Assembly: GCA_963726755.1 (NCBI GenBank)
Contig: CAVSDB010000001.1
Location: 62,001-126,000, forward strand
Direction: 5' to 3'
Length of the DNA: 64,000 nucleotides
Source: DATKIY01 sp963726755
GTDB lineage: Bacteria; Actinomycetota; Actinomycetes; JAHEKZ01
Made by a program: the position numbers and the translations under genes. Below are positions 1 to 8,880 of this stretch, piece after piece. The notes below the pieces were generated by a model. The model was given only the letters and a program-made list of their open reading frames with translations. It was not told the origin of the DNA and did no database searches. The first letter of the stretch is position 1; every line of letters starts with the position of its first letter.

Positions 1-442
1 CCAGCCTTCAGGCGTGGAATACAAGGTGAGTGAGCCGTAGGTGCTGGACCTGTCGAACCGGCTGCCACGGCGCCAACCGCCCTTGATGCCCATAAGCAGG
101 CCGACGGACGATGGCGATGGTTGTCCCGACGCCGACGAGCAGAATCGTCGGCCACAACGCGGCGCCGATCTGATCGACCACAGGAGGGCCCTCGTAAGAC
201 GTGCCGAGGTGTCCAGTGATCGTTTCTCGCAGGTACTTCCAGTACTGGGTGAACAGCGGGTCGTCCAACCCGAACAACTTGCGTTGCTCTGCTACCTGGT
301 CGGCAGTCAGTTTCTGGCTTCGTGCGAGTAGCCCGGCCGGGTCCCCGGGCATGATGCGAAACAGGAAGAAGTTGAACGTCAGCACGAAGAAGACGGTGAT
401 GATCGCCCATCCGAGTTTGCGGGCGATGTATCGCGCCTTCAC
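1..442 (-). CDS. Peptide-type ABC transporter permease, N-terminal part (runs off the window, frameshifted)
   Basis: This is the N-terminal part of a DppB/OppB-type inner-membrane permease that would import a small peptide or similar solute with the binding protein encoded just upstream. The first TM segment (IARKLGWAIITVFFVLTFNF), the RIMPGDP motif and the FGLDDPLFTQYWKYL segment are typical. The GTG at 442 is chosen because GAGGGG lies about 7 bases upstream; the stop of the binding protein lies 10 bases upstream of that GTG. Around 106-107 the frame breaks: after TTIAIV the conserved continuation (VGLLMGIKGGWRRGS) is in another frame, one extra base in a G pair on the plus strand. The gene continues beyond position 1. 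Confidence 0.8.
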
Positions 443-452
443 CGCTGACCCC

Positions 453-2249
453 TCACGAGGCCCAGCCCTCTTCCTCGTCGGGCCGGTCACCGCGGCGGTA
501 CAACCAGATACTCCACATCGGTACCGCCACGAACACCAAGCCCCAACCCCACACCGGGAGTCCTGCTGCGGTACTGGCCGACTCGGATCCGGACACCGGA
601 TGGACGGTGACCATGCTCTTGTTGTTGTAGTTGGGGATCAGGTAACCGTTCGGACCGGGCACTGGCGTGAAGTCAGCCACCAAGTCATTGCGATAAGCCT
701 CGATGTTGTTCGGATATGCAAGTGCGATCGACGGAGTCTCCTCGTAGATGAGTTTCTCCATTGCAAAGACGACCTTCTGCCGCGCCTCCGGATCGACCAT
801 GCCACCTTGCTTCTCGAACATCGCGTCGTACTTCGCATTGCTCCAGCAACCGTCACTGAGGTTCTTGCACATGCCCGTGGTGAAGGCTGAAAGTTGGTAG
901 TTCGGATCCGGCTCACCGGTCCAGTACCAGATGTACGCATCCCAGTCGCCGGTCTCCCAGTACGAGTACATCTTCCCCTCGTTGACGGGCAGCAACTCGA
1001 CGTCGATGCCGATTGCCTTCAAGTACCCCTGGATCAACTGGCCCGCCGTAAATGCTCCAGGTGTCTCCTGGGAGATGGGCATTCGAAGCTTTAGGACATC
1101 CCCGGTCGCTGGATCGACGCGGATGCCATCGCTGTTCAGTTCGTATCCGGCGTCATCAAGCAGCTGGTTTGCTTGAGCTGGGTCGAAGGGAATCTGGTCG
1201 GCTTCAGGCACGTCGTAGTGCCAGAACTGTGGAACCTCATGAATCGCGCTGGTTCCGGGACTACCGGCCCCGTTGTACGCCTTGTCGATGATCCCTTGTT
1301 TGTCGATCGCCATCGCGATCGCCGTCCGCAACGTCTTGTCCTGTAACGCTGGCAGGGGATCAGCGCCTGGGCTCTGCCCGCCAAAGTTGAACGCGAGGTT
1401 CAGCCACCAGTCCGAAACATTGCGCTGCACAGTGATGTCCGGGTTGCTATCCAACGACGGCAACAGGGCAGTCTCGAAGTAGGTCGCGACGTCAATCTCA
1501 CCGTTCTCGAGAGCCAGCGCCATCGTGTCCTGATTCGCGTACACCCGGAACTGAATCTGGTCGTAGTACGGCTGGTCTCCCCAGTACTCGGGGTTGCGCT
1601 CGAGCGTCCAGCCTTGACCACTCTTGACCTCGCTGAGGAAGTAGGGGCCAGTGGTCACCGAGGGGACGTTTTCAAACGCCTTCAGTTCCTCTTTGTCTGC
1701 GTTCAGAAACTTGCCCCAGATGTGCTCAGGGACGATGTAGACCCAGGGGGGAGTCAGCGGGGCGTTTGTTGGCTTCGGGCTCTTCCAAATCAGCGTGGTG
1801 TCGTTCGGTGTTTCGAACGTTGGGTTGTCAGAGAAGTAAGAGTCGTAGATCGAGATCCCTTGCTTCATGATGAGGTTGTAGGTGAACGCGATGTCTTTGG
1901 ACGTCATCGGAGTACCGTCGCTCCACTTGACGTCGTCTCGAATCGTGCAGGTCCACACCGTCAAGTCATCATTCGGTTTGCACGACTGGGCCAACCCTGG
2001 CGCTGCCGAGAGATCCTCGTCGCCGAAGTCGAGCATCATGTCGTACTGAATGGTCGCGACGTTCCAGTCACTGTTCGAACGCAGGAACATCGGGTTTGCT
2101 GTCGTCAGGTCGTTGGGAACTCCGACGCGAAGCACGGTCGGTTTAGCATTCGAGTCGGCGCCGGCCGGTCCTTGAGTAGCGCCCCAGCCGATGGTCACCA
2201 AGGCCGCGCTCAGCGCGACGGCAGCGGCACGTCGGGTAAAGCGGTGCAT
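453..2249 (-). CDS. Family-5 (DppA/OppA-like) extracellular substrate-binding protein with C-terminal membrane anchor
   Basis: 598 aa solute-binding protein of a peptide/nickel-type ABC importer. Residues 1-31 form a Sec signal peptide ending near GPAGADS, with no lipobox cysteine. The body carries SBP_bac_5 landmarks such as WTCTIRDDVKWSDGTPMTSKD and TGPYFLSEV. Instead of a lipid anchor the C-terminus has a hydrophobic segment (about 564-584) followed by RRGDRPDEEE, which looks like a stop-transfer anchor. The ATG is supported by GAGGAG overlapping the stop of the upstream hisN. The permease follows 10 bases downstream, so hisN, this gene and the permease appear to be one transcription unit. 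The substrate cannot be assigned. Confidence 0.88.
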   Translation of the reverse strand: MHRFTRRAAAVALSAALVTIGWGATQGPAGADSNAKPTVLRVGVPNDLTTANPMFLRSNSDWNVATIQYDMMLDFGDEDLSAAPGLAQSCKPNDDLTVWTCTIRDDVKWSDGTPMTSKDIAFTYNLIMKQGISIYDSYFSDNPTFETPNDTTLIWKSPKPTNAPLTPPWVYIVPEHIWGKFLNADKEELKAFENVPSVTTGPYFLSEVKSGQGWTLERNPEYWGDQPYYDQIQFRVYANQDTMALALENGEIDVATYFETALLPSLDSNPDITVQRNVSDWWLNLAFNFGGQSPGADPLPALQDKTLRTAIAMAIDKQGIIDKAYNGAGSPGTSAIHEVPQFWHYDVPEADQIPFDPAQANQLLDDAGYELNSDGIRVDPATGDVLKLRMPISQETPGAFTAGQLIQGYLKAIGIDVELLPVNEGKMYSYWETGDWDAYIWYWTGEPDPNYQLSAFTTGMCKNLSDGCWSNAKYDAMFEKQGGMVDPEARQKVVFAMEKLIYEETPSIALAYPNNIEAYRNDLVADFTPVPGPNGYLIPNYNNKSMVTVHPVSGSESASTAAGLPVWGWGLVFVAVPMWSIWLYRRGDRPDEEEGWAS

Positions 2250-2261
2250 CGGTCAGGCTCC

Positions 2262-3047
2262 TCAGGGTTCGGCGTGCGGCGCTTGCATAGCGTAAAGCGC
2301 GGCGCGCGTCTGATCGTCAAAACGCGCGTTTGATACCAAGAGGTGACATCCGGGGGTTGGGGGACCGCCCTCAAGCCGGCTCACCTGCCCGCCGGCCTCG
2401 TGACGATCAAGCTGGTCGCTGCCCAGTCCCACTCGAAACACTGGCCCTGTTCGACGAGGACGTCAGCCGCTCCCCTGGCGACGAGCAAGTGCGCCCAGGC
2501 GTCAGCGATTCCCCGGCTGCCCTTCGCTGCAGTGATCACCCGGCTGAGGGCTTCAACTCCGGTGCCTTCCATGAAGTCCTCGATGGGGGCATGGACCACG
2601 AACGCGTCGCCCAGAGCGGCAACGTCGGAGACGTGGATCGGCTGATCGTTGCGGTACGCGCCGCCGCCACGGGTGGCCGAGTACCGCTCACCGAGTGCCG
2701 GCGCGTCCGCGACTGCGGCGACGAGTCCGGCTCTGTCCTTGAGACCGATGAGCGTCGTCCAGAGCGGGATGCCTTCGGCGAACATCTTGGTGCCGTCGAT
2801 GGGATCGATCACCCACGTCCGACCGCTTGTGCCTTCGCTCTCGCCCACCCTCCTCGCCAAGCACGGCGTCGTCGGGGTACGTCGCGGCGATTTCTGTTCG
2901 TATCGCGCGCTCTGCGGCGGAGTCAATCTCGGTCACTGGCGAATCATCCGACTTGAAAGTGACCGGTAATCGGCTACCAAAGGAACGCATGGTGACTGCC
3001 GCCGCGAGATCCGCCAGGTGAAGGGCGAACGCGAGATCGTCGCCCAT
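2262..3047 (-). CDS. hisN: HisN-type inositol-monophosphatase-family phosphatase (frameshifted twice)
   Basis: Mg-dependent phosphatase of the IMPase superfamily, closest in layout to actinobacterial histidinol-phosphatase HisN. The N-terminal part (MGDDLAFALHLADLAAAVTM to GEEGG) is in one frame. The middle, with WVIDPIDGTKMF (metal-binding motif) and EWDWAATSLIVT (WDxAA motif), is in another. The end (EAGGQVSRLEGG to LLVSNARFDDQ) returns to the first. The breaks lie at the C-run 2844-2846 (one base too many) and near 2399 (one base missing, ACGAG for expected ACCGAG). Restored length is 261 aa, normal for HisN. The stop lies 12 bases before the binding-protein gene. Another IMPase-family role (inositol-1-phosphatase) is possible. 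Confidence 0.8.
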
Positions 3048-3093
3048 AGGCTGGGGCTCCACAATCTGAAACCGTAGTGGATCGGAGTGACTG

Positions 3094-4542
3094 GTGGCGC
3101 CGCAGAGGTTGAACGTCATGCAGTTCAACATCGAGTACGGCGGTACCGGCGTGGACTTCGCGATGGTGGCTAGAGCGATTCAGGTCGCAGAAGCAGACAT
3201 CGTCGCCATTCAAGAAGGCTGCGGCTCCATGCAACGCCTGGCTGAGGACTTGGGCTGGGATCACTACGACGTCCGTACTCAGGTGGTCTCGAAGTTCCCG
3301 CTGATCCATCCCAACCCACCTGCGGGTGGCGCGATCTACGTCGAAGTTTCGCCCGGTCAGGTTATCGCCGTCATCAACGTCCACCCACCGTCGAGTCGCT
3401 TCGGACCAACAAAGATGGCCAAGGGCATGAGCGTTGACCAGGTATTGCGCAACGAGCAGGTCGTACGCCTGCGCGCGCTACAGCCGTCGCTCGACGTGGC
3501 ACGCGAACTGATGGACGCAGCTGTTCCCGTAATTTTGTTGGGCGACTTCAACGCCCCGTCTCACCGGGACTGGACGGACGAAACGATCGGCGTTCGTCCG
3601 CATGTGACAGAGGCTGTCGCGTGGCCGACCAGTGTCGAGACTGAGGCGATCGGGCTCACCGACATCTATCGCGCTGTATACCCCGACCCCCTGACCCATC
3701 AAGGCCTCACTTGGCCCGCTGATCGACCGTTCGTCAAGGGATACAACCCAGCCCGACGTGGCGATCCCGCGGATCGCATCGACTTGATGTTTGCCAGCGA
3801 ACAGTTCCGCCCGTCGTCGGTAAGGCTGATGGGCGAGGTCGGTTCGGAGTACTCAGACCTCTCAGTCGATCCCTGGCCGACCGATCATCGCGCAATCGTT
3901 GCAACGTTTGACGTTGAGCCAGTCCCCACACCGACGGTCGTGTCGAGCCTGCATCGGGTTGTTGAACTTGGCACGCCATTGTCTGTCGTCTACTGCGCCA
4001 CAGAGCACGATGCTGCCCGAGTGAGCCTGGTGCCTTCGGTAACTGATGCCGCCACCGACGTTCTTGAGCAGAACACCCCCGACTTGCATCGGGGATGGGT
4101 GGGAATTTCCACAAGTGATTGCGTCGCAGGGCTCTACGACCTGGTGTTGACGGATGCAACTGGCCGCGAACTAGCCAGTTGCGACGTCTGGCTCCTTGAA
4201 CCCGGTGCGACACCGTTGATCGCCACTGACCAATCGCAATACCAAGTTGGCGATGCCATCACGCTTCGTTGGGATCGTGCCCCAGGGAATCGCGCAGACT
4301 GGGTCGCTGTCTTCGATCGTGACGCGGACCCCGCGACCGCCCCCCGAATCCTATGGACGTACACCGACGCCACCGTCACCGGTCAACTCAATCTCGACGA
4401 CGCCCTCCCTAGGCGCCGTCGGCACCTGCCGCCCGGTGACTACACCGCGCACCTGATGCTCGACGACCTGCAGCAGTCACTCGCGCAGACCGACTTCAGC
4501 GTGACGCGTCGAATGCATTTCCGCGGCCGGACTGACCACTGA
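3094..4542 (+). CDS. Endonuclease/exonuclease/phosphatase (EEP) family protein with C-terminal beta-sandwich domains
   Basis: 482 aa predicted metal-dependent phosphoesterase. Catalytic landmarks of the EEP (DNase I/synaptojanin) fold are in order: MQFNIEYGG, DIVAIQEG (metal Glu), INVHPPSS, LLGDFNAPS, DRIDLMF and the terminal TDHRAIVATF. After about residue 275 come two beta-rich domains; the last contains ADWVAVFDRD and ILWTYTD. GTG start at 3094 is supported by GGAG six bases upstream; it lies 46 bases from divergent hisN. No signal peptide is visible, unlike its lipoprotein paralogue at 62146-63669, which has the same domain order. Substrate unknown; a phosphoinositide or inositol phosphate is only a guess. 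Confidence 0.82.
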   Translation: MAPQRLNVMQFNIEYGGTGVDFAMVARAIQVAEADIVAIQEGCGSMQRLAEDLGWDHYDVRTQVVSKFPLIHPNPPAGGAIYVEVSPGQVIAVINVHPPSSRFGPTKMAKGMSVDQVLRNEQVVRLRALQPSLDVARELMDAAVPVILLGDFNAPSHRDWTDETIGVRPHVTEAVAWPTSVETEAIGLTDIYRAVYPDPLTHQGLTWPADRPFVKGYNPARRGDPADRIDLMFASEQFRPSSVRLMGEVGSEYSDLSVDPWPTDHRAIVATFDVEPVPTPTVVSSLHRVVELGTPLSVVYCATEHDAARVSLVPSVTDAATDVLEQNTPDLHRGWVGISTSDCVAGLYDLVLTDATGRELASCDVWLLEPGATPLIATDQSQYQVGDAITLRWDRAPGNRADWVAVFDRDADPATAPRILWTYTDATVTGQLNLDDALPRRRRHLPPGDYTAHLMLDDLQQSLAQTDFSVTRRMHFRGRTDH

Positions 4543-4554
4543 CGGAACCGTCAG
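4539..4554. terminator. Perfect inverted repeat spanning two convergent stop codons
   Basis: CTGACGG-AA-CCGTCAG is a perfect 7-bp inverted repeat. It contains the TGA of the EEP gene (4540-4542) and, on the other strand, the TGA of the S53 protease (4551-4553). No T-run follows on either side, so intrinsic termination is uncertain. Confidence 0.4.
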
Positions 4555-6485
4555 CCTGGGTATTGGTTCGACTCCAACTTGATCAGCCTTCCCCCGTAGG
4601 GGACGCCGCGACCAGTGATGTTGTCATAGCCGCGCGCTGTTGACTGGCTGGCCGAACCCACATTGAACGTTCCCAAGTAACTGCCCGCGACGCTCGAGTA
4701 GTGCAGAGCCGCATGCGGCACTACATCGATGAACGCCTTACTTGGCAACCGGTACAACAGTGGGTTGGCAAATCCAATCGGGTGATTCCGGTTCTGACTC
4801 GCGAGCGCTTGGATACCTGCGACCAACGGACAGGACAGACTGGTTCCACCGATCGTCCCGATACCAAACACGCCATCCACCGTTTCTCCGTAGTAGAAGC
4901 CGGTGTAGGGATCTCCGACTGCCGAGATGTCGGGAGCAACACGCATCGGCTTGGGGCCGTTAACCGTCGCGAGCCCCGGTGGTACGACTCCGAACTGGTA
5001 GTAGGGCTCGCGGTAAACGCCGCTAGTACCGCCACCCGCACCGAAGATGAACTCGCCGGGAGCGGGTGCCTCGTACACCGCGACGTCTCCGGTGTAGTCG
5101 ACGAAGTTGAGGGAGGTCTCCCAGCCTGTCTCCTGGAACCGCGATGAGTGCTTACCGAGCAGCAGACTGGTACCGCCCACGCCTGTAACCAGGGGATCGG
5201 ACGACGATAGGTCAGGTTGTGGAGTCAGCCCGTTGATGACGTTGTCACCATCGTCGCCTGACGAGAAGTAGGCGCCGATCCCCTCAAGTCCAGCCTGCAG
5301 GAACATCGAGTGTTCGAGATCACGCTGTGCGGGAGGAACGTCTTCACCCTGGTACCCGTAAGAGTTGCTGATGATGTCTGCGACGTGGTTCTGCACGGCG
5401 TAGTTGAACGCGTCGTCAATACCGGTGTCACAGTTCTTAGCGCCGATGTAGTGAATGTCAGCTCCTGGAGCCATGCCGTGAACGGCCTCGACGTCGAGCG
5501 TCTCTTCACCGTTCCAGCCTGCCTCGCCACCGCACTCGTCTTGCATGTCGAACGGTTGGAAGACCGTTTCGGTGTATTGGCCGGGCGTGAACGTGGGCTC
5601 ACCCACCAGTTCTGAGTACTGGTTAGCGTCAGACTCCATCGTTGGTGAGGCGTACGCGTCGATGATCGCTACGGTCACGCCTTCACCAGTCGTCCCACCT
5701 TTCACTGACTTACTTGTGTGGTAGGCCTTGCGTAATTGGCGCGGGATGTAGCCGCAGATATACGTGTTGAAACTTGTTTGACCTTTGAACTTTGGAAGAG
5801 TCTGCTGGTGCTGCCCCCAGTAGTTGGAGCATTTGCTTTCGGGTGGCCGATCCACATTCACCTGGTGTGAATCAGGAACGACCTTCACCGACATCGGATG
5901 ACGAAGGCTCGTCTGTGCCAACCCTGAAACGGACTGGACGACTCGGGCGACCGAAGCGGGCAGCGAGACCTCCGAGGCCGGAGACCTCAGTGTCTGGCCT
6001 TTCCAGTGGTACGTCTTGAGTGTGGTGTGGAAGGCCGCCTCAAGTTGGGCAGCGCTTCCGGTCGCGTAGATCCAGCGGTTTCCCTGGGCGACGCTGAACT
6101 TCGACAGTCCCTGTTTTGAGAGGTAGGCGCGCGTCTTGGCGACGGCCGCCTTGCTGGGCCCAAAGCGAGCATTGAATGCCTTGGCAGACAGGTAGCGACC
6201 GTAGGAATGACTGTTTGGCGCCGACACCCTTTGCAGCCGTCGTTCAGCTGCCGACACATGACGCAAGTTCAAGGCAACCCGAACCCGCAACGTGGCGGAC
6301 GGTTTGACGGCCCCAACGGCACGGGTAGGTGTTGCCCACGGTGCCTTGGCACCAGCGATGGTCACCCGATGGTGCGACGTATCTGACGCGTTGGATGCTT
6401 CGCTCAACGTCACCAAGCCAAGGGATGTCAGGCTGAGTGTGAGAGCACCGGCGAAGGCTGCGCGGACGATCTTGCGATGTGACAT
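4551..6485 (-). CDS. Secreted S53 (sedolisin/kumamolisin-type) serine-carboxyl peptidase
   Basis: 644 aa secreted endopeptidase precursor, expected to act at acid pH like other sedolisins. Residues 1-33 form a signal peptide. About 50-190 is the pro-kumamolisin activation domain (SHSYGRYLSAKAFNARFGP). The catalytic domain shows a full tetrad: Glu327 and Asp331 in NGEETLDVEAVHGMAPGA, Asp411 in FSSGDDGDN, and Ser549 in IGGTSLSCPLVAG. The C-terminal DNITGRGVPYGGRL resembles the calcium-site end of the family. The ATG has AGGAG seven bases upstream. It converges on the EEP gene. It appears intact and active, probably for nutrient scavenging. Confidence 0.92.
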   Translation of the reverse strand: MSHRKIVRAAFAGALTLSLTSLGLVTLSEASNASDTSHHRVTIAGAKAPWATPTRAVGAVKPSATLRVRVALNLRHVSAAERRLQRVSAPNSHSYGRYLSAKAFNARFGPSKAAVAKTRAYLSKQGLSKFSVAQGNRWIYATGSAAQLEAAFHTTLKTYHWKGQTLRSPASEVSLPASVARVVQSVSGLAQTSLRHPMSVKVVPDSHQVNVDRPPESKCSNYWGQHQQTLPKFKGQTSFNTYICGYIPRQLRKAYHTSKSVKGGTTGEGVTVAIIDAYASPTMESDANQYSELVGEPTFTPGQYTETVFQPFDMQDECGGEAGWNGEETLDVEAVHGMAPGADIHYIGAKNCDTGIDDAFNYAVQNHVADIISNSYGYQGEDVPPAQRDLEHSMFLQAGLEGIGAYFSSGDDGDNVINGLTPQPDLSSSDPLVTGVGGTSLLLGKHSSRFQETGWETSLNFVDYTGDVAVYEAPAPGEFIFGAGGGTSGVYREPYYQFGVVPPGLATVNGPKPMRVAPDISAVGDPYTGFYYGETVDGVFGIGTIGGTSLSCPLVAGIQALASQNRNHPIGFANPLLYRLPSKAFIDVVPHAALHYSSVAGSYLGTFNVGSASQSTARGYDNITGRGVPYGGRLIKLESNQYPG

Positions 6486-6648
6486 TCAATGCTCCTGAGG
6501 GTGGCGAAACACTGTCTGACAGACGAGTCGGACGGCGTGCGTGGGGAGTCTGGGTCACCGTCGCACACGCAACCGCGAGTGTCCATAGCCCGTCGCAGAG
6601 GGTGCCGAGACTTGGCAGAGAGTGAAGAACTACACCCGTTCGTGGGGA

Positions 6649-7779
6649 TCAGACTGACCGTCGGATCCAAACACCGACCAGGCTCGGTTCGAAGGTGGCG
6701 TCGACGGTGGCGACCAGTTCTTCACTGACTTGATCGGGATCAACTTGGTTGCGAAGTCGGCGGCCGAAGGTGTCGACAGTGTGCACGGCGTTATACCGGG
6801 ATCGGTTGAACCGCCGGTCTACCAGGTCTTGCACTCGGCGTAGCGCCGGGCGAGCCAGAGTTGCCGCCGCCAGGGTTGCGGCTGCGATCACCAAAGCAGA
6901 GTCGGTATGGAGGAATTGATTAGCTGTCCCCACGATGGCGGCGTACGTGACCAGCAGGAGGCCTGTCACGATGGCGTAGGACGTCGTCCGGCTGATGATG
7001 CGGTCGATGTCGTAGAGGTGGTAGCGCAAGATGGCAATCCCGCATGAGAGCGGGACGAGGCCAAAGACGACGCCGAAGGCAAAGTCGTTGTCGTTGAGCC
7101 CTGGGATGAACAACGTGACAACCAAGATCGCCCCCGCGAATGCGAACCAGCGCATCTGCACTCGCTCGACTCCCGTGGACCGTCGAAATCGCAGAATCGT
7201 GGTAATAAGCGCCAACAGTCCGCAGATGCTGAGAGCGGTTAGCGCTGCGACCCATGTCGCGGAACCCACCGAATTCAAGGAGCTTGGATGGATTGGGTTC
7301 GGATATTCGTGACCGTCAATCGTGATCGTCGACGCGAAGGCGGACACCAGAACGCCGACAGCCGCAGAGGCGATTGACACCCACAGCAGCGGACGCCACC
7401 GGCGCGAGAGAACGCCGTCTGGGAACAGTTGTAGCGGCAGGACGATCCCTAGCGTCAGGAGGACCAGCCACAGGAAGTTGGCCATCACCCCGGCCACGGT
7501 GGCGAACCAGGCGGTGGGGTGACCGTCTCGCGACGCAAGGAGCATCGCTGCACTCGTGGCAGCGATCAGTCCAGAACCTGCACCGACACCGAGGAACAGC
7601 CAGCCGATCGCGTTGTTTGGTTTGCGGCCGGTCACTACCAGACCAACGCCAGCGAAGATCAGGACCGAGATCAGCGAGAGCGTCTCGCGCCAACTCACAA
7701 TGGCGCCGAATGTCATTCCGACGGCGAACACGACAAACAGAGCGCCGCGAGCGGTATTGATCCAACTGCGGGCTGTCAC
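6649..7779 (-). CDS. Polytopic membrane protein resembling the input half of an actinobacterial sensor kinase
   Basis: 376 aa membrane protein from a GTG at 7779, chosen because GAGG lies five bases upstream; an upstream TTG at 7833 is less likely. About eight to nine hydrophobic segments are followed by a cytoplasmic tail with LRYHLYDIDRIISRTTSYAIVTG, RRFNRSRYNAVHTVDTFGRR and a closing ATVDATFEPSLVGVWIR. These motifs occur in a family of actinobacterial integral membrane proteins and in the membrane part of some histidine kinases. There is no kinase, GAF or ATPase domain here and none follows. Function unknown. Confidence 0.7.
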   Translation of the reverse strand: MTARSWINTARGALFVVFAVGMTFGAIVSWRETLSLISVLIFAGVGLVVTGRKPNNAIGWLFLGVGAGSGLIAATSAAMLLASRDGHPTAWFATVAGVMANFLWLVLLTLGIVLPLQLFPDGVLSRRWRPLLWVSIASAAVGVLVSAFASTITIDGHEYPNPIHPSSLNSVGSATWVAALTALSICGLLALITTILRFRRSTGVERVQMRWFAFAGAILVVTLFIPGLNDNDFAFGVVFGLVPLSCGIAILRYHLYDIDRIISRTTSYAIVTGLLLVTYAAIVGTANQFLHTDSALVIAAATLAAATLARPALRRVQDLVDRRFNRSRYNAVHTVDTFGRRLRNQVDPDQVSEELVATVDATFEPSLVGVWIRRSV

Positions 7780-7890
7780 TGCGTCCTCGTTCCGGTCACA
7801 CTTGCGCCTCCGCCTCCCGAAGGTGCCAGACAACCGTCCCGAAAGCGTTACGAATTGGGGGATGGTTCAGCCGTTGCTCGACTACCTGAG

Positions 7891-8661
7891 CTACTGGTAG
7901 CTGACGGACTCGCAGTCCTGCATGATTCGGTCGACCCGTTGGACCACCGCGTGGTCCATCCCGGTGCTGCACAAGACGAAGTCGGTGCCATCGCCGGCCA
8001 CGAGTCTGTCGTTCCCTGGCCCGCCACCGACTCGGTCGTTGCCGCGGCCCCCGTAGATCTTGTCTCGGCCTTCGACGCCGACGAGTCGATCGCGTCCTGG
8101 GCCGCCCCAGATGTGGTCGTCCTTTTGACCCGTCCGGATCCAGTCGTTCCCAGCGCCGCCCCGCATGTGGTCAATGCCGTCGGCGCCGTTGATAAAGTCG
8201 TCACCGGCTCCTGCTTTGACGGTGTCGTTGCCAGCATCGGCCAACATGTAGAGCTCAAATGAAGCATGCATCGCTGTCGAGTTGATGTAGTCGTCCCCGA
8301 GTCTGGTGAAGATCTTCAGCGTCATGGGGTGACGAGCGTTTACGGTCTTCGGGACTTTGCAGACCACAACACTGCCTACACGTGCGGGCCGCTTCTGGCA
8401 GCTGTCCGGCTTCGACCTGATCACGTCGGTGTGGGCGTCGGCATAGCGCACGCCGCCGGGCACTTTGGTGATGACGAGTTTGGTGTTCTGCTGGCCGGCG
8501 TCGTAGTAGTAGCCGTTCTTCATCTTGGTGATCGTCGCCCAGCGCTCGAATCTTGCGTGACTAGGGGAGGCTTGGGCCGGAACGTTGATCGTGATGGCGG
8601 TTGCGGCGAGGATCACCGTGGCGATCATCGCGATGAGTGGACGCACCGTACGTATAGACAA
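7891..8661 (-). CDS. Secreted RTX-repeat calcium-binding protein
   Basis: 256 aa secreted protein. TTG start at 8661 is supported by GGAAGG about seven bases upstream. Residues 1-32 are a signal peptide ending near PAQASPS. From about residue 140 there are roughly eight degenerate RTX nonapeptides (GGAGNDWI, GGPGRDRLVG, GGRGNDRVG, GGPGNDRLV), which form calcium-bound parallel beta-rolls in known proteins. A C-terminal pair of cysteines (FVLCSTGMD, MQDCESV) could form a disulfide cap. There is no enzymatic domain and no type I secretion gene nearby, so Sec export is inferred. Possibly a surface or adhesion protein. Confidence 0.8.
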   Translation of the reverse strand: MSIRTVRPLIAMIATVILAATAITINVPAQASPSHARFERWATITKMKNGYYYDAGQQNTKLVITKVPGGVRYADAHTDVIRSKPDSCQKRPARVGSVVVCKVPKTVNARHPMTLKIFTRLGDDYINSTAMHASFELYMLADAGNDTVKAGAGDDFINGADGIDHMRGGAGNDWIRTGQKDDHIWGGPGRDRLVGVEGRDKIYGGRGNDRVGGGPGNDRLVAGDGTDFVLCSTGMDHAVVQRVDRIMQDCESVSYQ

Positions 8662-8837
8662 CAGGGAGCCTTCCCGAGAAATGGATTTCCGCGACTGCGA
8701 CTACTGACACGCTTTCAGAGCCGTGAGGCAGTCATGGGCTGCGACGCGCTCGATCGGTATCTGGAGGGTCGCAGGATCAAATAAGTGTGGGCTAGTTGGT
8801 AGGGGGATGTCTAATGAGTCGGTTCGTGTTCTCCATC
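8662..8837. other. Intergenic stretch without a recognised gene
   Basis: Between the divergent RTX gene and the operator array at 8838 I see no open frame with plausible coding features, no tRNA-like fold and no repeat. It presumably holds the RTX promoter. Confidence 0.5.
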
Positions 8838-8874
8838 ACTGGTCATTGACTGGTCTGTAACTGGTCTATACGTT
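8838..8874 (+). promoter_or_regulatory. Promoter with triple 11-bp operator upstream of the GntR operon
   Basis: Three consecutive 11-mers occur at 8838, 8849 and 8860: ACTGGTCATTG, ACTGGTCTGTA and ACTGGTCTATA. A TTGACT -35 (8846-8851), a 17-bp spacer and a TACGTT -10 (8869-8874) run through the array. The ATG of the regulator starts six bases after the -10, so the transcript is probably leaderless. The same geometry recurs at 13446-13482. ACTGGTCT equals one half of the DasR/NagR-type palindrome known for UTRA-domain GntR regulators, so autoregulation is the likely reading. Confidence 0.7.
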
Positions 8875-8880
8875 GCCCGC

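Noticed and set aside
1614..2333. Plus-strand frame of 239 codons opposite the first binding protein.
   Set aside because: Antisense shadow; the minus-strand protein has clear family motifs throughout.
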